DNA of 12,720 nt from an uncultured Flavihumibacter sp. (GCA_946482545.1 CAMLRX010000144.1:1-12720); one strand, 5' to 3'; counted from the first letter of the stretch, positions 6,971-12,720 are shown. Made by a program: numbers and translations. The notes: generated by a model not told the origin, from the sequence alone.

Positions 6971-7010
6971 GGCCTTATAGCGTTGCGACAAAAGAAGCAA
7001 TTACGGAAAG

Positions 7011-7018
7011 CAAATTTA
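7011..7018 (-). promoter_or_regulatory. Orphan -7 box reading leftward
   Basis: The minus strand reads TAAATTTG, an exact TAnnTTTG match, followed by CTTTCC. A GTTG lies 16 bases upstream and may serve as a weak -33 box. No normal gene starts downstream; it would feed the short transcript ending at the 6894-6940 terminator. Confidence 0.4.
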
Positions 7019-7050
7019 TCTGCAAAAAAACATTCAACCCACTAATTAAG

Positions 7051-7113
7051 GCCTTGCGTCCTTGCTACTTTGCGGCGCACGCTGCGAAGCAGTAAGCGCT
7101 TGCGGGAAAAAAA
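7051..7113 (-). repeat. GC-rich dispersed repeat (family 1), copy D
   Basis: On the minus strand it begins immediately after the NUDIX stop codon as TTTTTTTCCCGCAAGCG, then CTGCTTCGCAG, then a GC-rich imperfect palindrome (7068-7089, arms CTTTGCGGCGC and ACGCTGCGAAG), then AGCAAGGACGCAAGG. It shares TGCGTCCTTGCT with copy B2. The palindrome occupies the same place as the one in B2 although its inner bases differ. Confidence 0.7.
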
Positions 7114-7575
7114 TTACCCCTTCTTCAGCAACTCCGCCACCACCTTATCAATCGGCAACGTTACAGATGCACTGGAAAACATTTCCCAGTCGATAAAACG
7201 AAAAGTTTCAATTTCATTTTTGGCCTCATACACTTTCAACTGCGTTTCATCGAAATCGAAAGGGGTATCGCGAAGCGGTACCGTAATGGGTTCCAGCGCT
7301 TTCACTTTATAATAAATTGAAAGTATCTGGTGTTGTGGATTGAAGGCGCTCATCTGAAAAAAATCGGTCGTATACAGGTGTTCCTGCACTTCTACGCGCA
7401 GGCTCATCTCTTCCATAAATTCTCTGGCGAGACAATCGCGGGTACCTTCCCCGAATTCCAGTCCGCCACCGGGGAACTTGGTATAATAGGCACCTCGGAT
7501 GTATTCATCGGCCACGAGTACCTGGTTGTTTTCATTGATAAGAATACCGTACACACGTACATTAAAGAGCGGCAT
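7114..7575 (-). CDS. NUDIX hydrolase
   Basis: This 153-residue protein has one NUDIX domain, which hydrolyses a nucleoside diphosphate linked to some other group. The NUDIX box spans about residues 37-60: PGGGLEFGEG, then the catalytic REFMEE. The residue usually Gly in the EExGU end of the box is Ser (EEMSL), a tolerated but less common variant. The N-terminal beta-strand FNVRVYGILINENNQVLVAD is typical. The substrate cannot be assigned: both housecleaning and nucleotide-sugar roles are possible. The ATG at 7575 follows the upstream transporter stop by 3 bases, so the two are very probably co-transcribed. Confidence 0.9.
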   Translation of the reverse strand: MPLFNVRVYGILINENNQVLVADEYIRGAYYTKFPGGGLEFGEGTRDCLAREFMEEMSLRVEVQEHLYTTDFFQMSAFNPQHQILSIYYKVKALEPITVPLRDTPFDFDETQLKVYEAKNEIETFRFIDWEMFSSASVTLPIDKVVAELLKKG

Positions 7576-7578
7576 GGA

Positions 7579-8517
7579 TCAGAATATTTTTTTGCGGAGA
7601 AAAAACCAGCCCACCACCAGTGAAATGATGAGCGACAACAATACGGGAATATAAAAAGCGAAGGGAGAATCGGCGTAGGGGATGGGCACGTTCATGCCAT
7701 AGATACTGGCCACAAGTACCGGGAATGACAATACGATCGTGATTACGGAAAGCCTTTTCAACACTTCGTTCTGGTTGTTGGCGATGATGCTGGCGAAGGC
7801 ATCGAGCGTACTGGTAAGGATGTTGGAGTAGATATTGGCCATTTCAAGGGCCTGTGAATTGTCTACGATCAGGTCGTTCAGGAATTCTTTCTCTTCTTCG
7901 TTCAGACCCAGGAAATTCGTGCGTTCCAGTTTCACGAGCAGCAGTTCGTTGGAGCGGAGGGCGGTTACAAAGTACACCAGGCTTTTCTGTATCCGCATCA
8001 GTTGCAGCAATTCTTCATTCCGGTTGGCATCGTACAGTTTCTGCTCCAGCAGGTTGCGGCGGTGGTTGATTTCTTTCAGGTATTCCAGGAAGTTCTGCAC
8101 CACTTTTTCGAAGATCTTCAGCACCATCATGTTCCTTTTATCGGGGTGACGGTTCTGAAAGGTGTTCAGGAATTTTTTGATGGCCGCGTTTTCAAAAGAG
8201 TTCACGGTCACAATCTGGTTATGGGTCAGAATAATACAGATCGGGATGGTGATGTAGTAGGCGTCGCTGTCGTTGAAAGAGTTGTTTTCGGTAGGCGTTT
8301 TGATGACGATGAGTTTCACATTGTCTTCTTCTTCGAAACGTGTTCTTTCGTCAATATCCAGTGAGTCGGTAAGGAAGTCGAGCGGTATTTCCAGATTCTC
8401 CGACAATTCGGTGAACTCTTCCTGCTTCAGAGGCGGCAATACGTTCACCCAGGCGCCTTTTTCGGCGCGGTCGATGGCGAAGGTCTGGCTGTCAACTATC
8501 TTGAAATACTGGATCAA
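7579..8517 (-). CDS. corA: CorA-family divalent cation (Mg2+/Co2+) transporter, TTG start
   Basis: The 312-residue protein has the CorA plan: a cytoplasmic alpha/beta domain (residues 1 to about 150), long helices (about 150-255), two C-terminal transmembrane helices (about 256-274 and 287-306), and between them the selectivity motif YGMN at 273-276. The family forms pentameric inner-membrane channels. The short basic tail RKKIF fits an inward-facing C-terminus. The only plausible start is TTG at 8517 (MIQYFKIVDS): an in-frame TAA lies two codons upstream and the first in-frame ATG is near residue 130, well inside the conserved domain. It lies 53 bases after dapF, across a hairpin, and is tightly coupled to the NUDIX gene. 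Confidence 0.93.
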   Translation of the reverse strand: MIQYFKIVDSQTFAIDRAEKGAWVNVLPPLKQEEFTELSENLEIPLDFLTDSLDIDERTRFEEEDNVKLIVIKTPTENNSFNDSDAYYITIPICIILTHNQIVTVNSFENAAIKKFLNTFQNRHPDKRNMMVLKIFEKVVQNFLEYLKEINHRRNLLEQKLYDANRNEELLQLMRIQKSLVYFVTALRSNELLLVKLERTNFLGLNEEEKEFLNDLIVDNSQALEMANIYSNILTSTLDAFASIIANNQNEVLKRLSVITIVLSFPVLVASIYGMNVPIPYADSPFAFYIPVLLSLIISLVVGWFFLRKKIF

Positions 8518-8533
8518 TGGTGGTTAATTTTGG

Positions 8534-8564
8534 ATTTTGGAGGATGGATTTCATCCTCCAAAAT
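8534..8564. terminator. 13-bp perfect hairpin between dapF and corA
   Basis: ATTTTGGAGGATG (8534-8546) pairs exactly with CATCCTCCAAAAT (8552-8564) around a five-base loop. It begins 6 bases after the dapF stop on the minus strand. Its sequence is related to the AATTTTGGAT repeat words (family 2). With no clean U-tract on the minus strand it may attenuate rather than fully stop dapF transcription. It also places a GGAGGA stretch in the corA leader, about 30 bases from the TTG start. Confidence 0.5.
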
Positions 8565-8570
8565 TTATAT

Positions 8571-9353
8571 TCAAATACTAATGCTTCCTTCAAATACCCT
8601 TTCAGCGGGGCCGCAAAGCCAGATGTTGGAGAAGTCTTCCTCCCCGTGTTTGTCGTATTCAACGCTGAGGGTTCCTCCTTTGGTGGACACTTCCACGCGG
8701 TTGAAGCCATTGTCGTTGTGGGCGGCCACCAAAGCGGCTGCGGTTACGCCGGTTCCGCAGGAATAGGTTTCGTCTTCCACCCCGCGTTCGTAGGTCCTGA
8801 CGCGAATGGTGTCGTCGCCCGTGATCTCGAGGAAGTTCACGTTAATGCCTTCTGTGGCGAAGTCTTTGCTGTAACGGATGCTGCGGCCTTCTTCGAATAC
8901 ATCAATCTCTTCTGCGCTGGGCACGATCTTCACGTAATGCGGGGAACCTGTTTGAAGGATCTGGTCGCCGAAATATTCCCGTACGCCATGCACGTCAATC
9001 ATTTTTAGGTTCACCCAGCCTTTCTCGGTAACCACGGCATCGTGTTCACCATCCACGGCGAGGAAATGGATTTTACTCTTCCGGAGTCCCAGGTCCCAGG
9101 CGAACTTCACCAGACAACGCCCGCCGTTGCCACACATGGTGCTTTCCCGGCCATCGGCATTGTAGTATTTCATGTAAAAATCGAAGCCTTCTTTTGTATT
9201 CAGCAGCATCAGTCCGTCTGCGCCGATGCCGAAGCGGCGGTCGCAAAGGAACTGCACCTGTTCGTTGGAAAGCGCGTCATATTTGCCATCCCTGTTGTCG
9301 AGGATCACAAAGTCGTTGCCGGTACCCTGGTATTTATAGAAACTGAGGTGCAT
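8571..9353 (-). CDS. dapF: Diaminopimelate epimerase
   Basis: The 260-residue PLP-independent epimerase converts LL- to meso-diaminopimelate, giving lysine and the peptidoglycan cross-link residue. Two catalytic cysteines are visible: Cys74 in MCGNGGRC (73-80) and Cys199 in SCGTGVTAAA (198-207). Other family motifs are GTGNDFVILDN (10-20), the RRFGIGADGLML stretch (39-50), YYNADGRE (63-70), GSPHYV (136-141) and RTYERGVEDET (186-196). The two halves form the usual pseudo-symmetric domains. The ATG at 9353 gives the expected MHLSFYKYQGTGNDF start. It leads the leftward set dapF-corA-NUDIX. Confidence 0.97.
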   Translation of the reverse strand: MHLSFYKYQGTGNDFVILDNRDGKYDALSNEQVQFLCDRRFGIGADGLMLLNTKEGFDFYMKYYNADGRESTMCGNGGRCLVKFAWDLGLRKSKIHFLAVDGEHDAVVTEKGWVNLKMIDVHGVREYFGDQILQTGSPHYVKIVPSAEEIDVFEEGRSIRYSKDFATEGINVNFLEITGDDTIRVRTYERGVEDETYSCGTGVTAAALVAAHNDNGFNRVEVSTKGGTLSVEYDKHGEEDFSNIWLCGPAERVFEGSISI

Positions 9354-9355
9354 AT

Positions 9356-9545
9356 TAATTTTGAATTTTGGATGTTGAATGATGAATAGAGCTCGCTTTT
9401 AAGCGGATTCATTATTCAGCACCGCTGTGCCATGGTTTTATTCAACAATATTTTTACGAAACAATTTTCTTTCTTCTTTTAAATTTAATGTAACCTATTA
9501 CTTCGCGTCCATCATCCATTATCTAAAATCCATCATTCAAAATTA
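9356..9545. repeat. 190-bp intergenic segment bounded by 11-bp inverted repeats (family 2)
   Basis: TAATTTTGAAT (9356-9366) is matched by its exact reverse complement ATTCAAAATTA (9535-9545). Inward from each end are further GGATG/GAATGATG words of family 2. Inside, TGAATGATGAAT (9376-9387) pairs with ATTCATTATTCA (9407-9418, one mismatch) around a loop that itself contains the palindrome CGCTTTTAAGCG (9394-9405). The rest is A/T-rich and non-coding. The right end overlaps the stop codon of the phosphorylase gene. It fills the entire gap ahead of dapF, so the dapF promoter must lie within it or further upstream; a partial box TAAATTTA is near 9477-9488 on the minus strand. Confidence 0.5.
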
Positions 9546-10421
9546 TGAATTACAGATTCGCTCTAACGCCTCTTTAATCAGCTTTTCCATCAATCCCTGC
9601 CCATCTTTTGTAAACGTTTTGGCAACCCTGTTGGCCACGATAGCGCTGAGTGAAAGGCAGCGGTGACCAAGCATTTTCCCTAACCCGTAAATGGCCGATG
9701 TTTCCATTTCGAAATTGGTGATGCGGTGCGGGCCCATGCTGAAACCGGTAAGCCGGTTGATGAGTTCGGGCTGCGCCAGTCCCAGTCGAAGGATTCTTCC
9801 CTGTGGTCCGTAAAATCCCGGACAGGTAACCGTGATGCCATGGTGAAAATCTTCGCCCACGAACTTCTTCAGCAGCCCCGGCGCACCGCCTGAAATATAA
9901 GGATGCGCCACGCGGTGGTGCAGTTGCGTTTGTGTAACAAAAGCCTGTAACAATTGTTTTTCCTCTTCATGCTCTTCGTGGCGGTAGAAGTGCAGGAGGT
10001 TATCCAGCCCTAAGCCATGTGTGGAGGCCACGAAACTGTCTGCGGGGATATGTTCCTGGAGGGAACCTGAAGTACCGATGCGGATGATGTCCAGCGTGGT
10101 GATTTCAGGCTTGATGGTCCTTGTTTCCAGGTCGATGTTCACCAGGGCATCCAGTTCGTTCAGAACAATATCTATATTGTCGGGGCCGATCCCGGTTGAA
10201 ACAACGGAAATTCTTTTATCGCCGATAAACCCGGTATGGGTCACGAACTCCCGGTGTTGGGTGGTATACTCCACTTTATCGAAATGCTTGCTCACTGCGC
10301 GAACACGGTCGGGATCGCCTACAGTGATAACGGCAGGGGCCAGTTCTTCCGGCCTCAGGTCGAGGTGGTACACAGCGCCGCGTGCGTTAATGATGAGTTC
10401 GGAATCGCCTATCCTTTGCAT
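9543..10421 (-). CDS. Nucleoside phosphorylase, uridine-phosphorylase-like
   Basis: The 292-residue enzyme (from the ATG at 10421) belongs to the NP-I family, which splits nucleosides with phosphate. From the upstream ATG at 10430 (three residues longer), motifs are GDPDR at 38-42 (phosphate binding), STGIGPDN at 78-85, RIGTSGSL at 117-124, and NFEMETSAIYGLG at 239-251 (ribose-binding Met-Glu). These fit uridine phosphorylase more than purine phosphorylase, though base specificity is not certain; it is somewhat longer than E. coli Udp (253), as is common for the Bacteroidota form. The ATG at 10421 is preferred because it leaves a short leader after the promoter box at 10441-10448; 10430 remains possible. 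It ends in the family-2 inverted repeat. Confidence 0.92.
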   Translation of the reverse strand: MQRIGDSELIINARGAVYHLDLRPEELAPAVITVGDPDRVRAVSKHFDKVEYTTQHREFVTHTGFIGDKRISVVSTGIGPDNIDIVLNELDALVNIDLETRTIKPEITTLDIIRIGTSGSLQEHIPADSFVASTHGLGLDNLLHFYRHEEHEEEKQLLQAFVTQTQLHHRVAHPYISGGAPGLLKKFVGEDFHHGITVTCPGFYGPQGRILRLGLAQPELINRLTGFSMGPHRITNFEMETSAIYGLGKMLGHRCLSLSAIVANRVAKTFTKDGQGLMEKLIKEALERICNS

Positions 10422-10440
10422 AACGTGCATTAAAGTAGCA

Positions 10441-10448
10441 CAAAATTA
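10441..10448 (-). promoter_or_regulatory. -7 box for the nucleoside phosphorylase
   Basis: The minus strand reads TAATTTTG, an exact TAnnTTTG match. It ends 19 bases before the ATG at 10421 (10 bases before the ATG at 10430). No clear TTTG -33 element is seen upstream. Confidence 0.5.
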
Positions 10449-10503
10449 TGTTTTTTGGGAGATGGCTCATATTATTGTTTATCAAATAATTGGAAGGAGT
10501 TTT

Positions 10504-10532
10504 TTTGTTTTCCGGAAATTCTCCTACTTTTG
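10504..10532 (+). promoter_or_regulatory. Promoter for tRNA-Cys (-33 TTTG, -7 TACTTTTG)
   Basis: TTTG (10504-10507) and TACTTTTG (10525-10532) are 17 bases apart. Both boxes match the Bacteroidota vegetative promoter, making this the best promoter in the window. Transcription would start near 10537, leaving a leader of about 105 bases before the tRNA that includes the decayed tRNA copy. It is divergent from the phosphorylase promoter. Confidence 0.65.
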
Positions 10533-10592
10533 CCGTCCTGCAAAGGATAATGGTGCTGCTATCCGCAATGAGCAGATACGCAGGGCCATTAA

Positions 10593-10632
10593 AAATGGTT
10601 CCGTTGTCCGCCAACCGGCGGATAGGCAGAGC
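10593..10632 (+). pseudogene. Decayed partial duplicate of the tRNA-Cys 5' half
   Basis: Two blocks of the true tRNA recur here in order. AAATGGTTCCGT (10593-10604) is identical to 10638-10649, which covers the acceptor strand. TAGGCAGAGC (10623-10632) is identical to 10661-10670, which covers the D-stem 3' side and the start of the anticodon stem. Between the blocks are 18 bases here against 11 in the tRNA, with a hairpin TCCGCC-AACC-GGCGGA (10607-10622) in place of the D loop. No anticodon, T-arm or 3' acceptor half follows, so it cannot be a working tRNA. Confidence 0.55.
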
Positions 10633-10641
10633 CGAAGAAAT

Positions 10642-10712
10642 GGTTCCGTGGCCGAGTGGCTAGGCAGAGCTCTGCAAAAGCTCGTACAGCGGTTCGAATC
10701 CGCTCGGGACCT
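10642..10712 (+). tRNA. tRNA-Cys (anticodon GCA)
   Basis: The 71-nt cloverleaf is complete. Acceptor stem GGTTCCG pairs with CGGGACC (one G-T wobble). The D-stem is GCC/GGC. The anticodon stem GAGCT/AGCTC encloses CTGCAAA, giving anticodon GCA. The variable region is GTAC (4 nt), and the T-stem AGCGG/CCGCT holds the loop TTCGAAT. The discriminator is T (U73), as expected for cysteine tRNAs. The 3' CCA is not encoded. The gene is a single-tRNA unit with its own promoter and terminator. Confidence 0.97.
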
Positions 10713-10716
10713 CATC

Positions 10717-10751
10717 AAAATGATCACTGAAAAGTGGTCATTTTTGTTTTT
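10717..10751 (+). terminator. Rho-independent terminator after tRNA-Cys
   Basis: AAAATGATCACT (10717-10728) pairs with AGTGGTCATTTT (10733-10744) with one G-U wobble around a GAAA tetraloop. The T-run TTTTTGTTTTT to 10751 follows. The stem begins 5 bases after the tRNA 3' end. Confidence 0.9.
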
Positions 10752-10834
10752 AAGCAGGTGCCAGACTAATAATACCTTTTTTACGCAGTCGTTTGCGTTG
10801 TCAACTTCTTCCTTTAAACCGTAATTTGTTTGAA

Positions 10835-10861
10835 CTGTACTTTCCCACAAGGATAGTACAG
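10835..10861. promoter_or_regulatory. Inverted repeat upstream of the PSCyt gene
   Basis: CTGTACTTTCC (10835-10845) and GGATAGTACAG (10851-10861) are complementary except for one T-T mismatch, around the loop CACAA. The core CTGTACT/AGTACAG is exact. It lies 24 bases upstream of a probable -7 box and about 50 bases before the cytochrome-like gene, a position suited to an operator. No U-tract follows, so a terminator is less likely. Confidence 0.4.
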
Positions 10862-10884
10862 GAAGGCCTTTGCTTAAAACCCGC

Positions 10885-10892
10885 TAACTTTA
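10885..10892 (+). promoter_or_regulatory. Possible -7 box for the PSCyt gene
   Basis: TAACTTTA matches TAnnTTTG except at the last base and lies 20 bases before the ATG at 10913. A TTTG at 10869-10872 is only 12 bases upstream of the box, closer than usual, so the -33 assignment is unsure. Confidence 0.3.
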
Positions 10893-10912
10893 AAGAGAAT
10901 TGCGTTGCTTAT

Positions 10913-12720
10913 ATGAATACCAGGACCAGCCGGACCATCAAACTCGTTATAGCCATTTTAGGCATTACCATTATTGCGGGAATTTTCTTCAGCAATTCGG
11001 GTAAGGTGGATTACAATGCAGAAGTGAAACCATTGCTCAACAAGAAATGCATCTCCTGCCATGGCGGCGTAAAACAAAGCGGCGGCTTCGGACTGCTTAC
11101 CCGTGAACAGGCATTGCAAAAAACTGAAAGCGGCCATCCGGCCATCGTTCCCGGCGATGCTTCGGCCAGTGAATTCATCAAAAGGTTATCGCATCCCGAT
11201 CCTGAATCCAGGATGCCCATGAATGCCGACCCACTTTCCAAAGAAGAAATAGCCCTGCTTGAAAAATGGATCGACCAGGGCGCGCATTGGGACGATCACT
11301 GGTCGTATCTCCCAGTGAAGAAACCCCAGGTGCCCGAACCAGGATTTTTATCCTTCTTCTCTCGCAAAAAAGAATGGGCCCGCAACGAGATCGATTTTTT
11401 CACTTTCGATAAAATGAAGGAGCATGGATTGGAACCTTCTCCGGAAGCAGATAAGCACACTTTGCTGCGCCGGGTGAGCCTGGACCTTACGGGTGTACCG
11501 CTGCCGGAAAAAACACAGGCCGCTTTTCTCGCAGACAATAGCGCCAACGCTTACGAGAAACTGGTAGATTCCCTGCTGAACTCACCCCGCTTCGGCGAAC
11601 GATGGGCCGCAGTATGGATGGACCTTGCCCGTTATGCTGATTCCAAAGGGTACGAAAGAGATGGCGCGAGGCCCATCTGGCGTTACCGCGACTGGCTCAT
11701 CAATGCTTTCAACAGCGGTATGCCTTACAACCAGTTCCTCGTAGAACAACTGGCTGGCGACCTGCTGCCGGATCCCACCGATGCGCAGTATATCGCTACT
11801 GCTTTTCACCGCAATACACAAACGAATGATGAAGGCGGTACCGATAATGAAGAATTCAGGAACGCTGCGCTCATGGACCGTGTGAACACCACCTGGGAGG
11901 CTGTGCTGGGCACCACTTTCTCCTGCGTGCAATGCCATAGCCATCCTTATGACCCCTTCTTTCATGAAGATTATTATACTTTCCTCGCTTTCTTCAACCA
12001 ATCCGGAGACGAGGATTCGTATGAGGATTATCCGGTACTGCGTTCTTTTCATGGCGCAGACAGTACCCGGGCTGATTCGTTGATGACCTGGATGAAACAG
12101 GCATATCCAAAAACTCAATCCGAATACTGGACCAAGCTCCTGCGTACTTACCAGCCAGCCTATAATTCAGTGACCTGCGATGAATTCAACGGTGCAGCAT
12201 TACTAGATACAAAATGGCTGGGTATGAGCAACAACAGCACGGCAAGGTTGCGCAAGGTAAACCTGGATGCTGCCCGGCAGTTGATCGTAAGGTATGCCAC
12301 AGGTCTCAAACAGGCCCAATGGCAGATCAGGCTCGATAGTGTGAACGGTCCTGTCCTCACTACAGTACAACTTCCAGCCACCAACCGTTGGGAGATACGC
12401 CGCTTCGATATCCCGCCGGTACAGGGCACGCACAACCTTTATTTCGTATATGCCACGCCTGAACTGAAAGGCAATACGGAAAGCTTCGGGGTGAACTTTA
12501 GCTGGTTCAGTTTTGCGCCTGCTTTTTCGGCAGACTTCCCGGTTGAACAATACCTTTCCCTGCTGAATGCCCCTTCAGAAGTGATTCCTGTTATGGTGGA
12601 TTTTCCCCAAAACATGCAGCGGAAAAGCTTTCTTTTTGAAAGGGGAAACTGGCTGGTAAAAGGGAAAGAAGTGCAGGCCAATACGCCGGTGTACCTGGGC
12701 GCCCTGAAAGGGAACGCACC
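10913..12720 (+). CDS. Planctomycete-type c-type cytochrome protein (PSCyt1-DUF1549) with CBM6-like insert, partial
   Basis: The frame is open from the ATG at 10913 to the window edge, giving 602 residues without a stop. Residues 8-26 form an N-terminal membrane anchor or signal. A PSCyt1-type cytochrome domain spans about 33-125 with heme motif CISCH at 46-50 and a likely axial Met in ESRMPMNADPLS. A DUF1549 (PSCyt2) domain spans about 155-365: LLRRVSLDLTGVPLP, FGERWAAVWMDLARYADSKG, YRDWLINAFN, MPYNQFLVEQLAGDLLP, and CVQCHSHPYDPF (second CxxCH at 338-342). About 422-535 resembles a CBM6-like beta-sandwich (RLDS then a Trp-rich strand and GTHNLYFVY). The frame then resumes family-like sequence (FLFERGNWLVKGKEV). 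A DUF1553 (PSD1) domain would be expected beyond the edge. The chemical role of this family is not established; a periplasmic role in polysaccharide use is inference. Confidence 0.9.
   Translation, partial: MNTRTSRTIKLVIAILGITIIAGIFFSNSGKVDYNAEVKPLLNKKCISCHGGVKQSGGFGLLTREQALQKTESGHPAIVPGDASASEFIKRLSHPDPESRMPMNADPLSKEEIALLEKWIDQGAHWDDHWSYLPVKKPQVPEPGFLSFFSRKKEWARNEIDFFTFDKMKEHGLEPSPEADKHTLLRRVSLDLTGVPLPEKTQAAFLADNSANAYEKLVDSLLNSPRFGERWAAVWMDLARYADSKGYERDGARPIWRYRDWLINAFNSGMPYNQFLVEQLAGDLLPDPTDAQYIATAFHRNTQTNDEGGTDNEEFRNAALMDRVNTTWEAVLGTTFSCVQCHSHPYDPFFHEDYYTFLAFFNQSGDEDSYEDYPVLRSFHGADSTRADSLMTWMKQAYPKTQSEYWTKLLRTYQPAYNSVTCDEFNGAALLDTKWLGMSNNSTARLRKVNLDAARQLIVRYATGLKQAQWQIRLDSVNGPVLTTVQLPATNRWEIRRFDIPPVQGTHNLYFVYATPELKGNTESFGVNFSWFSFAPAFSADFPVEQYLSLLNAPSEVIPVMVDFPQNMQRKSFLFERGNWLVKGKEVQANTPVYLGALKGNA

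Larger units (their letters stand above)
6890..7005 (-). ncRNA. Candidate ~115-nt short transcript (small RNA or tiny-peptide mRNA)
   Basis: On the minus strand a perfect TAnnTTTG box (7011-7018) is followed after about 115 bases by the strong terminator at 6894-6940, with no ordinary gene between. The predicted RNA has two hairpins: AAGGCCAT/ATGGCCTT (6948-6976, perfect 8-bp stem, 13-base loop) and the terminator stem. It also contains a 11-codon frame. I do not recognise it as SRP RNA, 6S RNA, tmRNA or RNase P. Whether it is transcribed is inference from promoter plus terminator. Confidence 0.3.

Noticed and set aside
10593..10649. Direct repeat AAATGGTTCCGT at the tRNA as a phage or island attachment site
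   Set aside because: Integrases usually use the tRNA 3' half, the repeat covers the 5' end, the copies are only 45 bases apart, and no integrase is present.
10524..10850. A 108-codon minus-strand frame across the tRNA-Cys
   Set aside because: It runs through the tRNA, its terminator and promoter, so it cannot be an independent gene.
11582..12118. A 178-codon minus-strand frame in the PSCyt gene
   Set aside because: It lies entirely antisense to the open-ended cytochrome-like gene, which has consistent family motifs.

Overview
The window looks like ordinary chromosome from a Bacteroidota bacterium, most likely in or near the family Chitinophagaceae. The reasons are a PorT protein of the type IX secretion system encoded next to ubiE, a TonB-dependent receptor with an N-terminal carboxypeptidase-regulatory-like domain, the long (about 306-residue) form of PurC, and several copies of the Bacteroidota -7 promoter box TAnnTTTG. 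Base composition and codon use look even throughout, and there is no integrase, transposase or CRISPR array.

Layout. Positions 1-156 hold the 3' end of a gene with an HsdR-N-like nuclease fold. It converges on and slightly overlaps porT. From 137 to 3788 the genes run leftward: porT and ubiE (overlapping), ung and purC. A 150-bp divergent promoter region separates purC from the rightward TonB-dependent receptor (3939-6809), and it carries a perfect 11-bp spaced inverted repeat. A 304-bp gap after the receptor holds a strong two-way terminator and a possible tiny leftward transcription unit. Leftward genes follow: a NUDIX hydrolase, a CorA-type transporter with a TTG start, dapF, and a uridine-phosphorylase-like enzyme. 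A tRNA-Cys(GCA) with its own promoter and terminator reads rightward at 10642-10712. From 10913 to the window edge runs a large open-ended gene for a c-type cytochrome/DUF1549 protein of the planctomycete type with a carbohydrate-binding-like insert.

Function. Most genes are housekeeping: menaquinone synthesis (ubiE), base-excision repair (ung), purine synthesis (purC), lysine and peptidoglycan precursor synthesis (dapF), nucleoside salvage, divalent cation transport and NUDIX hydrolysis. The envelope genes (porT, the TonB receptor, the PSCyt protein) fit a polymer-degrading, type-IX-secreting lifestyle. No multi-gene novel system is visible. The least explained material is between genes: a GC-rich repeat family placed just after three stop codons in the sense direction, a second AT-rich repeat family built on AATTTTGAAT, a decayed copy of the tRNA-Cys 5' half, and the tiny transcription unit near 6890-7020.
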